In this document: positions 1 through 8,462 of the stretch, piece by piece
Layout: each line of letters starts with the position of its first letter
Position numbering within the stretch: the first letter of the stretch is position 1
Origin: Roseateles sp.
GTDB taxonomy: Bacteria > Pseudomonadota > Gammaproteobacteria > Burkholderiales > Burkholderiaceae
Reading direction: 5' to 3'
Assembly (NCBI GenBank): GCA_019232985.1
Contig: JAFAMW010000046.1
Span: 1 to 64,000, forward strand
Length of the DNA: 64,000 nucleotides
Program-made: the position numbers and the translations under genes
Notes under the pieces: model-generated
Databases searched by the model: none
Seen by the model: only the letters and a program-made list of their open reading frames with translations
Told to the model about the DNA's origin: nothing

Positions 1-60
1 CGGGCCGAACGCAATCTGCGCCTGCAGCAAGCCATCGCCGCGCTCGACCAGGGCTCATGA
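1..60 (+). CDS. 3' end of an unidentified upstream gene
   Basis: The first 60 bases read as an open frame of 19 residues ending in TGA at 58-60, and the start of the next gene (ATG at 57) overlaps that stop as ATGA, the usual sign of translational coupling. The visible tail (ends ALDQGS) is alanine- and glutamine-rich and probably helical. Too little is present to name a family. The coupling suggests it shares a transcript with the secreted nuclease-fold protein that follows. Confidence 0.6.
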   Translation, partial: RAERNLRLQQAIAALDQGS

Positions 61-1430
61 ACACCACGCCACCGACCTCGCCGCGGCGCCGCGCCCGCAT
101 CGCCGTGCTCGCGGCCCCCCTGCTCGCGGCGCTGCTCGCGGGCCCGGTCCCCGCGCGGGCCTGGAGCGACCACAGCTATTGCACCTGGCAGGCGCTCGCC
201 GACATGCCCGAGCTCGGCGGCCGCATGGCGCCGGCCGAGCCGCTCGCCGCCTATCTGCGCGACCGCGCGGCCGCGCTGCCGGCCCTGCTCGATCGCGAAG
301 AGGCCTGGGGCCGCGCCGAGGTCAGCGACTATGCGCCGCGGCCCGACGCGCTGCGCTTTCACGCACCGCCGGCCGGCGCGCCCGACGCGACCTGGCAGCT
401 CGCGTTCCTGCGCGCGATCCGCGTCAACGAGCAGGCGCGCCTGGTCCTGTTCCTGCAGCGCCGCCCGGGCGAGCCCATCGCCGCGCCGCGGCGCCTCGAC
501 TGGTCGGCCGTCAGCACGATCCACGGCGGCGCCGGCAACGCCCAGTTCGAGCGCATCGACGCGGGCGAGACGGTCGCGGCGCTCGAGGTGCTCGCGAGCG
601 CGTCGAGCGAGCCCGACTACGGGCTGGACCTCGGCCTGTGGTCCGACAGCGGCACCGCGCAGGGCGCGGCGAGCGGCTTCGGCCCGCTGCCCTTCGGCAA
701 CTCGCGCTTCGAGTACTCGGGCCAGGCGCCTTTCCACATGGGCTTCTTCCACGAGTCGCGCATCATCTACGCGGCCGCCGCCTTCCTCAGGCACAGCTAC
801 GCCGAGGCGCGCATCCACCTCGACCTCGCGCTCGCGCGCGACGCGCTCGCCCATGGCCATCCGTACTGGGGCTGGCGCTTCGCGGGCTGGGCCATGCACT
901 ATGTGCAGGACCTGACCCAGCCCTATCACGCGCGCGTGCTGCCGGGCCTCGGCACCGGCCACCTGGTCTGGATCGACGTCGAGGACCTGCTCGGCCGCCA
1001 CGGCCCGAAGAACGACGCGGTCAACCGCGTGACGAACCGGCATACGGTGATCGAGGGTTACCAGCTCAGCCGCATGCAGGCGGCCTACCTCGCCGGCCGC
1101 GCCGACGAGCCGCTGTTCGTCGCGCTGCGCGACCGCTCGGGCGATCGCGCCGACTGGCAGCTCGGCCCGCATACCGCGCGCGACCAGGTCTCGGCCGAGG
1201 CCGCGGCGGCGGCCGACGCGCTCGACGCGCAGCTCCAGCGCAGCTTCCCGGCCCATTACACCGACGACCCGGCGACCGACCTCGGCCAGACCCCCGACCT
1301 CGATTTCGCGGCGATCGCGCATGGCTACGCGCCCGACCAGGAGCAGGCCCTGCTCGCCGAGCTGCGCCCGCTGATGCAGGTGCTCGGCCGGCATTCGCGC
1401 GCGGTCGTGCGGGCCGCGCTGCGGCCCTGA
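57..1430 (+). CDS. exported zinc-dependent P1 nuclease/phospholipase C-fold protein
   Basis: Encodes 457 residues. An arginine-rich N-terminus, a hydrophobic stretch and a PARA site near residue 35 form a signal peptide; cleavage leaves a mature N-terminal Trp followed by S-D-H. That is characteristic of the S1/P1 nuclease and phospholipase C superfamily, in which the N-terminal Trp binds the zinc cluster. Further candidate ligands lie in a helical segment around residues 279-292 (H-Y-V-Q-D-L-T-Q-P-Y-H) and around residues 228-245 (H-M-G-F-F-H). The likely role is a periplasmic or secreted phosphodiesterase acting on phospholipids or nucleic acids; the substrate cannot be told from the sequence. 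It is coupled by ATGA to the gene before it. At 457 residues it is longer than bacterial PLC (about 250-300), with extra sequence between the ligand motifs. Confidence 0.6.
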   Translation: MNTTPPTSPRRRARIAVLAAPLLAALLAGPVPARAWSDHSYCTWQALADMPELGGRMAPAEPLAAYLRDRAAALPALLDREEAWGRAEVSDYAPRPDALRFHAPPAGAPDATWQLAFLRAIRVNEQARLVLFLQRRPGEPIAAPRRLDWSAVSTIHGGAGNAQFERIDAGETVAALEVLASASSEPDYGLDLGLWSDSGTAQGAASGFGPLPFGNSRFEYSGQAPFHMGFFHESRIIYAAAAFLRHSYAEARIHLDLALARDALAHGHPYWGWRFAGWAMHYVQDLTQPYHARVLPGLGTGHLVWIDVEDLLGRHGPKNDAVNRVTNRHTVIEGYQLSRMQAAYLAGRADEPLFVALRDRSGDRADWQLGPHTARDQVSAEAAAAADALDAQLQRSFPAHYTDDPATDLGQTPDLDFAAIAHGYAPDQEQALLAELRPLMQVLGRHSRAVVRAALRP

Positions 1431-1521
1431 AACGCCGCGCCCCCGCACAAGCCCGCTGGCGCCGACCCCGGCCATGACTTAGCGTCGCGCCGCGGACGTC
1501 TATCGCGTCCGAGGAGACCCC

Positions 1522-3486
1522 ATGTCGATGGACGCCACGAGCGCTGCACCGCCCGCCCCCCCCGAACCGCCGCCGGCCGACGCCTCGCCGCGGGCCAAGG
1601 ACCTGTACTGGTACACCCATGTCTACCAGGGCGAGCAGGTGCCGCAGCTGACCCTGCGCGCGGTCTTCATGGGCGCGCTGCTCGGCATGCTGATGTCGGT
1701 GTCCAACCTCTACACGACGCTCAAGGTCGGCTGGTCGTTCGGCGTCGCGATCACGTCCTGCGTGCTGTCCTACGTGCTGTGGCACGGCCTGCGCGGCCTG
1801 TCGCGCGGACGCCTGACGCCGATGTCCATCCTCGAGAACAACTGCATGCAGTCGACGGCCTCGGCGGCCGGCTACTCGACCGGCACGACGATCGCGACCT
1901 GCTTCGGCGCGCTGCTGTTGATCGACCCCGCGCACCGCCACGTGGCCTGGCCGATCGTCGCGCTGTTCACGCTCGCGACCGGCGCGCTCGGCGTGTTCCT
2001 CGCCGTGCCGATCAAGCGCCAGCTGATCAACCAGGAGCAGCTGCCCTACCCCTCGGGCATCGCCGCGGCGGAGACCCTGAGCAGCCTGCACAAGAACGAT
2101 GCGACGACGCTGCGCAAGGCGCGCGCGCTGATCGCCGCGATGATCGGCGGCGCCGTCATCGGCGTGCTGAACACGGCCGAGGACCAGTTCGTCGCGCTCG
2201 GCCGCTTCTTCGCGTGGATGCGCGACAAGGTGGTCGATGTCCAACTGCCCGACCTCGTCCCCGCGCAGGGCTTCCAGCTCCTCGCCGGGCGACCGCTCGT
2301 GTCCTACGGCTTCGAGCCGAGCGGGCTGCTGATCGCGGCGGGCATGATCGTCGGGCCGCGCGTCGCGCTGTCGATGCTCGGCGCCTCGCTCGCGCTGTAC
2401 GCGGGCATCGCGCCGTGGCTGCAGGCGCTCGACGCGGCCCACGCCGGCGACCCCGGCTACCTGGTCTCGCTGCCGGCGATCGCGGGCGGCACGATCTTCC
2501 ACCCGGTGCGCTGGGCGCTGTGGGGCGGCACGACGCTGATGGTGTTCGCGAGCTTCACCTCGCTGGCCCTGCAATGGCCGACGCTGCTGCGCTCGTTCCA
2601 GCTCCTCAAGCGCGGCCCCGGCTCGGCCCAGCAGGCCGCCGAGGACGCACGGCTCGCCGCGATCGAGGTGCCGATGCGCTGGTTCCTGCTCGGCGTGATC
2701 CCGATCGGGCTCGCGCTCGTCGCGCTGCAGGCGATCGCGTTCCAGGTTCAATGGTGGGCCGGCGCGATCGCCGTCGCGATGTCGCTCGTGCTCGCGCTCG
2801 TCGCGGCGCGCTCGGCCGGCGAGACCGACGTCACGCCGATCGGCGCGATGGGCAAGCTGATGCAGCTGCTGTTCGCCGCGCTGTCGCCGGGCAACACCAC
2901 GCACAACCTGGTCTCGGCCGGCGCCGGCGCGAACAGCGCGACGGCCGCGGCCGACCTGCTGACCGACCTCAAGAGCGGCTATCTGCTCGGCGCGAACCCG
3001 CGCAAGCAATTCCTCGCCCAGCTGTTCGGCGTGCTGTTCGGCACGCTCGCGATCGTGCCGGGCTGGTACCTGATGGTGCCCAACGCCGCCGCGCTCGAGA
3101 AATACCCGCTGCCGGCGACCCAGGTCTGGGTCGCCGTCGCCAAGCTGCTGTCGACCGGCGTCGACAGCCTGCCGATGTCGGCGCGCGTCGCGATCCTGCT
3201 CGGCGCGCTGCTCGGCATCGCGCTGCCGCTGCTCGAGAAATTCGCGTCGCCGCGCCTGCGGCCCTACCTGCCGTCGGCGATGGGCCTGGGCCTCGGCTGG
3301 GTCGTCGTGTTCAGCAACACGCTGTCCTTCGGCATCGGCGCCGTGCTGGTCTGGCTCTGGCGCCGCATCGACGCGCGCAGCGAAGGCCTGTTCAGCGTGC
3401 CGATCGCGTCGGGGCTGATCGCCGGCGAGTCGCTGGTCAAGGCCCTGCTCGCGATGCTCGCGACGCTGATCGGCCTGTCGGCCTGA
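1522..3486 (+). CDS. OPT-family oligopeptide/metal-chelate transporter (first copy)
   Basis: Encodes 654 residues with about 14-16 hydrophobic segments filling the protein after a short proline/alanine-rich cytoplasmic N-terminus. The opening of the first membrane block (E-Q-V-P-Q-L-T-L-R-A) and the N-N-C-M-Q-S-T-A-S-A-A-G-Y motif near residue 110 are typical of prokaryotic OPT transporters, proton-coupled importers of small peptides or metal chelates. A GAGGAG ribosome site lies about 7 bases before the ATG. The gene is monocistronic: 91 bp from the upstream gene and convergent with the sensor gene downstream. A second, shorter OPT protein lies at 44.5-46.3 kb on the other strand, so the strain carries at least two. 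Substrate unknown. Confidence 0.85.
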   Translation: MSMDATSAAPPAPPEPPPADASPRAKDLYWYTHVYQGEQVPQLTLRAVFMGALLGMLMSVSNLYTTLKVGWSFGVAITSCVLSYVLWHGLRGLSRGRLTPMSILENNCMQSTASAAGYSTGTTIATCFGALLLIDPAHRHVAWPIVALFTLATGALGVFLAVPIKRQLINQEQLPYPSGIAAAETLSSLHKNDATTLRKARALIAAMIGGAVIGVLNTAEDQFVALGRFFAWMRDKVVDVQLPDLVPAQGFQLLAGRPLVSYGFEPSGLLIAAGMIVGPRVALSMLGASLALYAGIAPWLQALDAAHAGDPGYLVSLPAIAGGTIFHPVRWALWGGTTLMVFASFTSLALQWPTLLRSFQLLKRGPGSAQQAAEDARLAAIEVPMRWFLLGVIPIGLALVALQAIAFQVQWWAGAIAVAMSLVLALVAARSAGETDVTPIGAMGKLMQLLFAALSPGNTTHNLVSAGAGANSATAAADLLTDLKSGYLLGANPRKQFLAQLFGVLFGTLAIVPGWYLMVPNAAALEKYPLPATQVWVAVAKLLSTGVDSLPMSARVAILLGALLGIALPLLEKFASPRLRPYLPSAMGLGLGWVVVFSNTLSFGIGAVLVWLWRRIDARSEGLFSVPIASGLIAGESLVKALLAMLATLIGLSA

Positions 3487-3508
3487 GGCGGCGGACGCGC
3501 GGCGCGCC

Positions 3509-6451
3509 TTAGGCGACGCGGTTGCGGCCGTCCTGCTTGGCGCGGTACAGCGCCGCGTCGGCAGCGGCGATCAGCGCCTCGACGTCCTGGTGCTCGCCGG
3601 GCCGGCAGGCCGCGACACCGAGGCTGATCGTGACGACACCGCCGGCCGGCGCGTCGGGGTGCGGGATCGCGAGCGCCTCGCAGGCGCCGCGCAGCTGCTC
3701 GGCGACCGCGCGCGCGGCGGCCGCGTCGGCGCCCGGCAGCAGCACGACGAACTCCTCGCCGCCGTAGCGCGCGGCGAGGTCGCCCGCGCGGCCGGCCGCG
3801 CGCGCGAACACGCCGGCCACGGCGCTCAGGCAGCGGTCGCCGTCGAGGTGGCCGAGCAGGTCGTTGTAGCGCTTGAAGCCGTCGATGTCGGCGATCACGA
3901 GCGCGAGCGAGGTGCGGTTGCGGCGCGCGCGGCGCCATTCCGCGGCGACCGCCTCGTCGAAGCGGCGGCGGTTCGCGAGGCCGGTCAGCGCGTCGACGAA
4001 GGACAGGCGCGCGAGGTGTTCGTTGGCCTCGCGCAGCTCCTCGGTGCGCTGGGCGACGAGGCGCTCCATCTCGGCCTGACGCGCACGCAGCCGGCGCACG
4101 CGCAGCTGGAACAGCCCGGCGAGCGCGGCCGCGCCGGCGATCACGGCGAGCGCGACGAACCAGCCGGTCTGGTAGAAGTAGGCGGCGACCGTGATCGGCA
4201 GCACCGCGGGCGCGGCGCTCCAGTGCACGCCGTCGATGCTCGCCACGACCTCGAAGCGGTAGCGTCCGTGCGGCAGCGCCGGGAACACGGCGGCGCGGCT
4301 GCTGCCCGCGTCGACCCAGTCCTGCGACAGGCCGGCCATGCGGTAGCGGAAACGCGCGCGGTCGGCGTACAGCAGCGTCGACGCGGCGAAGCGGATGTCG
4401 AGCGGCACGGGCCCCGGCGGCAGCGCGACCGGACCCGCGAGGTCGGCCGGCTTGCCGTCGACGAGCGCCGCCTCGAGCGCGACGGCCGGCGCCGCGCCGA
4501 GGCCCGGCAGGCGCTGCGGGTCGACGATCACGAGGCCGCGCGCCGAGGGCAGCCAGAGGTGGCCGCCCGCGTCGATCGCGCCCGCGTGCAGATGGCCGCC
4601 CGCGAAGGTCGTGCTGCGCAGCGCGTCGCCGGGGCCGAAGCCGGCCGAGTGGACCGCAGCGATGCGGCCGTCGGCGAACGCCGCGAGCTCGGCGCGCGGC
4701 ACGCTGTAGAAGCCGCGGTTGCAGCTCATCCACAGATTGCCCGCGCGGTCCTCGAGGATCGTCTGCGAGATGCCGTCCCACAGGCCGTCGCGCGTGCGGA
4801 TCGCCGCGACCTGGCCGTCGCGCAGGCGGTTCATGCCCTCGCCGTTGGTGCCGACCCAGAGGTTGCCGTCGGCGTCCTCGTAGAGCGCGAGGATCCAGTT
4901 CGAGACCATGCCGTCGCGCGTCGTGTACGCGCGAAAGCGGCCGTCGCGGTACTGCACGAGGCCCTGGCCGGCCGTGCCGAACCATAGCGTGCCGCGGCGG
5001 TCCTCGAGGATCGTGACGACGCCCTCGGCCGGCAGCTGCGGGTCGGTCACGGCGTCGAAACCATGGCCGTTGAAGCGCGCGAGGCCCGCGCGCGTGCCGA
5101 CCCACAGCCGGCCCGCGCGGTCGCGCAACACCGCGCGGACTTCGGTGCCGGGCAGGCCCTGCGCGACGCCGAAGGTCTCGGCCCTGCCCTGCGCGTAGCG
5201 CACGACGCCCGAGGTGTAGGTGCCGATCCAGAGCGTGCCGTCGGCGTCCTCGGCGAGGCTCGAGACCTGCTCGGTCGGCAGGCCCTGCTTGACGCCGATC
5301 GCGTCGATGTGGTCGCCGACGATGCGGTCGAGCCCGCCGCCGGCCGTGCTGACCCACATCGCGCCGCCGCGCCCGGGCAGGACCGCGCGCACGTTGTCGT
5401 GCGACAGGCCCTCGGCCGCGCCGAACGCGACGAAGCTGCGGTTGCGCAGCCGGTTCAGGCCGCCGAACCAGGTGCCGACCCAGACGCTGCCCTCGCGGTC
5501 GGCCCGGAGCGCCCAGATCTGGCCGCCCGCAACGCCGTCGGCCTCGCCGAGCGTGTCGAAACGGCCGCCGCTATAGCGCACCACGCCGCTGCCCCAGCTG
5601 CCGATCCAGAGGTCGCCGCGCACGTCGCGCGCAAGCGCAGTCAGGTGCTCGGTCGGCAGGCCGTCGGCTTCGCGATAGGCCTTGAAGCGGCCCGGCTCGG
5701 CGTGCACGAGGCCCGCGCCGTCGGTCGTCGCCCAGACGCCGCCCTGCGGGTCGGCGAGCAGCGCGCGCACCTGCAGGCCCGGGAAGCCGTTGTCGGGCTG
5801 GTAGTTCGTGAACTTGCCATCGGCGAACATCGAAAGGCCGCCGCCGGTCGTCGCGATCCAGAGCCGGCCGTCGCGGTCGAACGCGAGCGCGCGCAGCCGG
5901 TTCGTCGGCAGGCCGTCGGCCTCGCGGTAGACCTTGGTCGCGCCGGTCGCGCGCGTCCAGCGCACCAGACCGTTTTCGGTGGCGGCCCAGACCGCGCCGT
6001 CACGGCCCTCGGCGAAGCTCCAGACGCGCCGTCCGCCGGTCGCCGCGGGCGGGATCGCGGTCTCGAAGCGGCCATTGCGGTAGACCGCCGCGCCCTTGCT
6101 ATGGCCGATCCACAGCCGGCCCTGCGAGTCCTCCATCAGGCCGAACACCGGCTGGTCGCCCATGCCGGGTGCCTCGGTCTCGCTGAAGGTCGTGAAGCGC
6201 TCGCCGTCGAAGCGCGCGAGGCCGCCGGCCGTGCCGACCCAGAGGTGGCCGTCGCGCGTCTGCACGAGCGCCTGGACGGTGTTCAGCGGCAGGCCCTGCT
6301 CGGTCTGCCAGGTGTCGATCTTGTACTGGGTCAGCGCGTGGGTCGGCGCGTCGACCCAGGACGCGAGCGGCGCCGCGACGGGGGGCGGCTCGGCCAGCGC
6401 GGCCGCGCAGCACAGGCCGAGCAGCCAGGCGAGACGATGGGCGAACTTCAT
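3509..6451 (-). CDS. periplasmic two-propeller sensor diguanylate cyclase
   Basis: Encodes 980 residues from the ATG at 6451, chosen because it begins a signal peptide (M-K-F-A-H-R-L-A-W-L-L-G-L); upstream sequence in frame is arginine-rich noise. About 14 repeats of the D-G-x-L-W-V-G-T-x-x-G-L type span residues 55-650 and would form two seven-bladed propellers. A Y_Y_Y domain follows, then a transmembrane helix near residue 755, a coiled coil (E-R-L-V-A-Q-R-T-E-E-L) and a GGDEF domain from about 816 to the end. The active site is intact (G-G-E-E-F at 897-901), and R-A-G-D at 888-891 is the inhibitory c-di-GMP site. It should sense a periplasmic ligand, perhaps a saccharide, and make cyclic di-GMP. 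Unlike hybrid sensor kinases with the same front end, it ends in a cyclase. Confidence 0.9.
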   Translation of the reverse strand: MKFAHRLAWLLGLCCAAALAEPPPVAAPLASWVDAPTHALTQYKIDTWQTEQGLPLNTVQALVQTRDGHLWVGTAGGLARFDGERFTTFSETEAPGMGDQPVFGLMEDSQGRLWIGHSKGAAVYRNGRFETAIPPAATGGRRVWSFAEGRDGAVWAATENGLVRWTRATGATKVYREADGLPTNRLRALAFDRDGRLWIATTGGGLSMFADGKFTNYQPDNGFPGLQVRALLADPQGGVWATTDGAGLVHAEPGRFKAYREADGLPTEHLTALARDVRGDLWIGSWGSGVVRYSGGRFDTLGEADGVAGGQIWALRADREGSVWVGTWFGGLNRLRNRSFVAFGAAEGLSHDNVRAVLPGRGGAMWVSTAGGGLDRIVGDHIDAIGVKQGLPTEQVSSLAEDADGTLWIGTYTSGVVRYAQGRAETFGVAQGLPGTEVRAVLRDRAGRLWVGTRAGLARFNGHGFDAVTDPQLPAEGVVTILEDRRGTLWFGTAGQGLVQYRDGRFRAYTTRDGMVSNWILALYEDADGNLWVGTNGEGMNRLRDGQVAAIRTRDGLWDGISQTILEDRAGNLWMSCNRGFYSVPRAELAAFADGRIAAVHSAGFGPGDALRSTTFAGGHLHAGAIDAGGHLWLPSARGLVIVDPQRLPGLGAAPAVALEAALVDGKPADLAGPVALPPGPVPLDIRFAASTLLYADRARFRYRMAGLSQDWVDAGSSRAAVFPALPHGRYRFEVVASIDGVHWSAAPAVLPITVAAYFYQTGWFVALAVIAGAAALAGLFQLRVRRLRARQAEMERLVAQRTEELREANEHLARLSFVDALTGLANRRRFDEAVAAEWRRARRNRTSLALVIADIDGFKRYNDLLGHLDGDRCLSAVAGVFARAAGRAGDLAARYGGEEFVVLLPGADAAAARAVAEQLRGACEALAIPHPDAPAGGVVTISLGVAACRPGEHQDVEALIAAADAALYRAKQDGRNRVA

Positions 6452-6527
6452 CGGCGATAGGGGCGGCTTCGGGGCGGCAACGCGCCGCGAGCAAGCGGTC
6501 AGACGGGCGGCCGGACGGCGCTGCGGA

Positions 6528-7214
6528 TCATAAGCCGGCGCCGATCGCGTCCCAGCGCTGCCGCCCCTCGGCCGTGAACTGCAGCACCCGCGAGCCGGCC
6601 GGGCGCGCGGCCCAGCCCTGCGCGAGCGCGTGCTCGAGCAGGGCGCTGCCGAGCCGGCCGGCGAGGTGGTCGCGGCGCTCGCTCCAGTCGAGGCAGGCGC
6701 GGCACAGCGGGGGCCGGCTCGGCGCCAGGCGCTCGGGCGCGAGGCCCAGCGGCGCGAGCACGGCCGCGAGCGCGGGGCCGGGCGCGAGCGCGCCGTCGCG
6801 CGCGGGGCGCAGCGCGTCGACGCCGAGCAGGCGCCCGAGCAGGCCGACGCCCGCGCGGCCCGCGACATGGTCGTAGCACACGCGTGCCTCGCGCAGCGCC
6901 GCGTCGCGCGGGCCCGGCTGCAGCGCGTGCTGGCCGAGCCGCTCGGCGATGCCGATCAGCTGCTCGAGCGCCTCGGCGACCTCGGGCCCGGCGAGCCTGA
7001 AATAGCGGTGCCGGCCCTGCGCGGCCGGGCTCAGCAGGCCGGCGTCGACGAGCGCGCCGAGGTGGCCGCTCGCGGTCGGCCGCGCGATGCCGCAGGCGTC
7101 GGCGAGCTCGGTCGCGGTGAGCGCCTGGCCCGGCATCAGCAGGCCCAGCATGCGCGCGCGCGACGGATCGGCGAGCAGCGCGGCGAGCTTGGCGAGGTGG
7201 GGCCCTTCGTTCAT
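6528..7214 (-). CDS. ArsR-family winged-helix regulator with C-terminal extension
   Basis: Encodes 228 residues from the ATG at 7214 (M-N-E-G-P-H-L); the frame is open further upstream, but only here does the typical ArsR start occur. Residues 10-85 form the winged helix (L-A-D-P-S-R-A-R-M-L then A-T-E-L-A-D-A-C-G-I-A with R-P-T-A-S-G-H-L as recognition helix). It lacks the canonical ELCVCDL metal site, so it is probably not a classical arsenic or zinc sensor. The C-terminal half carries C-R-A-C near residue 175 followed by a D-W-S-E-R-R-D-H segment; such extensions occur in a subset of ArsR proteins. A perfect palindrome 34 bp upstream suggests autoregulation. The aldolase-like gene lies upstream on the same strand with a 114-bp gap. 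Confidence 0.8.
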   Translation of the reverse strand: MNEGPHLAKLAALLADPSRARMLGLLMPGQALTATELADACGIARPTASGHLGALVDAGLLSPAAQGRHRYFRLAGPEVAEALEQLIGIAERLGQHALQPGPRDAALREARVCYDHVAGRAGVGLLGRLLGVDALRPARDGALAPGPALAAVLAPLGLAPERLAPSRPPLCRACLDWSERRDHLAGRLGSALLEHALAQGWAARPAGSRVLQFTAEGRQRWDAIGAGL

Positions 7215-7247
7215 GCCCGCCAGCTTGCCACGGATCGGCGGGACCCG

Positions 7248-7267
7248 GCTTCGGCGCGCGCCGAAGC
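7248..7267. promoter_or_regulatory. perfect 20-bp palindrome upstream of the ArsR gene
   Basis: GCTTCGGCGCGCGCCGAAGC reads identically on both strands and sits 34 bp before the ArsR start, between the aldolase-like gene and the regulator. ArsR-type dimers bind imperfect palindromes over their own promoters, so this is the best operator candidate. It could also fold as a hairpin terminating the upstream gene, although no T-tract follows. Confidence 0.5.
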
Positions 7268-7328
7268 ATGCCCCGCGGCTCGCGCGCAACTTCCGCGCCG
7301 AGCTCGCCTGATCGGCCCGGGCGGTCGC

Positions 7329-8462
7329 TCAGCGGCTCAGGCCGCGCGCGGCGACCGGCCAGACCGCCTCGACGCGGCCCGCGCGCACGGCGACGATCTC
7401 GTCGTGCAGGTTCAGCGTCGGGTCGACATGGCCGGGCACGAGCATCACGAGTTCGTCGAGGCCCGGCAGGCGCGCGCCGGCCTCGCTGCGCAGGATGCCG
7501 TGCTCGTCGTTCGCGGCGACGTAGTCGACGCCCGCGGCCGCGACGGTCGGCAGGCCGGTGTCGACGGCCAGCGACTTGAGCCCCGCGTCGACGACGCTGC
7601 GCGTGCCGTCGCCGACGCTGGTGACCCGGCTCGCGCAGAAGAGCGCCTGCTCGAAGCGCCAGCCGGCGTTCCAGTCGTTGCGCTGGTAGTCGGCGTCCAT
7701 CAGCGCATAGGAGCCGGCCTGGATCTCGGTGTAGACGCCGCCCGCGAGGTCGAACTCGACGCTGCCGGTGCCGCCGCCGGTGATGCGCTCGACTTTGATG
7801 CCGCGCGCCTCGAGCGCAGCCTTGATCGCGGCGGCGACCGCGCCCGCGCGGCCCGCGACCTCGGCGCGCTCGGCGCGCGTGCGCATGTGCTGGACGCGGC
7901 CATGGTAGGCCTGCAGTCCGGCGAAGCGCAGGCGCGGCTCGGCGGCGATCCGCTGCACCAGGGCGAGCGCCGCCTCGGCACCGTTCACGCCGCAGCGGTC
8001 CTGGCCGACGTTGACCTCGACGAGCACGTCGACGCGCGCGTCGGCCTCGTTCAGCGCGGCCGCGAGCGTCGCGATCTGGTCCGCGTGGTCGACGCAGGTG
8101 CTGAGAAGCGCGTGGCGCGCGAGCTCGGCGAGCAGCGCGGCCTTGCGCGCGCCGGTCACTTCGTTGCTGATATGGATGTCGCGCACGCCGGCCGCGACGA
8201 AGGGCCAGGCCTCGCTGACCTTCTGGCAGCACACGCCGACCGCGCCGGCCGCGATCTGCGCGAGCGCGATCGCGGGCACCTTGTGCGCCTTCGCGTGCGG
8301 GCGCAGGTCGACGCCGGCCGCGTCGCAGGCGGCCTGCAGACGCGCGACGTTGCGCTCGAACGCGTCGAGCTCGAGGACCAGGGTCGGCGTGTCGATTGCG
8401 CTCACCGGGTCGCCCGGGCGGGCCACGGGTGGCAGGGGCGGCAGCGTTACTTCAGCGGGCAT
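7329..8462 (-). CDS. PLP-dependent D-threonine aldolase / D-serine dehydratase family enzyme
   Basis: Encodes 377 residues of the DSD1/D-threonine aldolase family (fold III, alanine-racemase-like barrel). The PLP lysine is in R-P-H-A-K-A-H-K (K58). The C-terminal metal site reads P-G-H-V-D-P-T-L-N-L-H-D, giving His345 and Asp347. His-x-Asp is, as I recall it, the arrangement of manganese-dependent D-threonine aldolase, whereas zinc D-serine dehydratase has His-x-Cys, so a retro-aldol enzyme acting on D-beta-hydroxy amino acids is more likely. The start overlaps the end of the P450 gene by 11 bp, so the two are co-translated. The pairing suggests the aldolase acts in a pathway with the P450, but the substrate is unknown. 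Confidence 0.8.
   Translation of the reverse strand: MPAEVTLPPLPPVARPGDPVSAIDTPTLVLELDAFERNVARLQAACDAAGVDLRPHAKAHKVPAIALAQIAAGAVGVCCQKVSEAWPFVAAGVRDIHISNEVTGARKAALLAELARHALLSTCVDHADQIATLAAALNEADARVDVLVEVNVGQDRCGVNGAEAALALVQRIAAEPRLRFAGLQAYHGRVQHMRTRAERAEVAGRAGAVAAAIKAALEARGIKVERITGGGTGSVEFDLAGGVYTEIQAGSYALMDADYQRNDWNAGWRFEQALFCASRVTSVGDGTRSVVDAGLKSLAVDTGLPTVAAAGVDYVAANDEHGILRSEAGARLPGLDELVMLVPGHVDPTLNLHDEIVAVRAGRVEAVWPVAARGLSR

Noticed and set aside
1066..3009. 647-codon open frame on the minus strand across the OPT gene
   Set aside because: Arginine/glutamate/alanine-rich translation with no fold or motif; a by-product of extreme G+C content opposite a clear transporter gene. The same applies to the other long antisense frames, such as 31014-32500, 33003-34898, 51948-53453 and 58321-61068.
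6452..6868. 139-residue N-terminal extension of the propeller cyclase
   Set aside because: Arginine/serine-rich translation overlapping the ArsR gene; a proper signal peptide starts at 6451.
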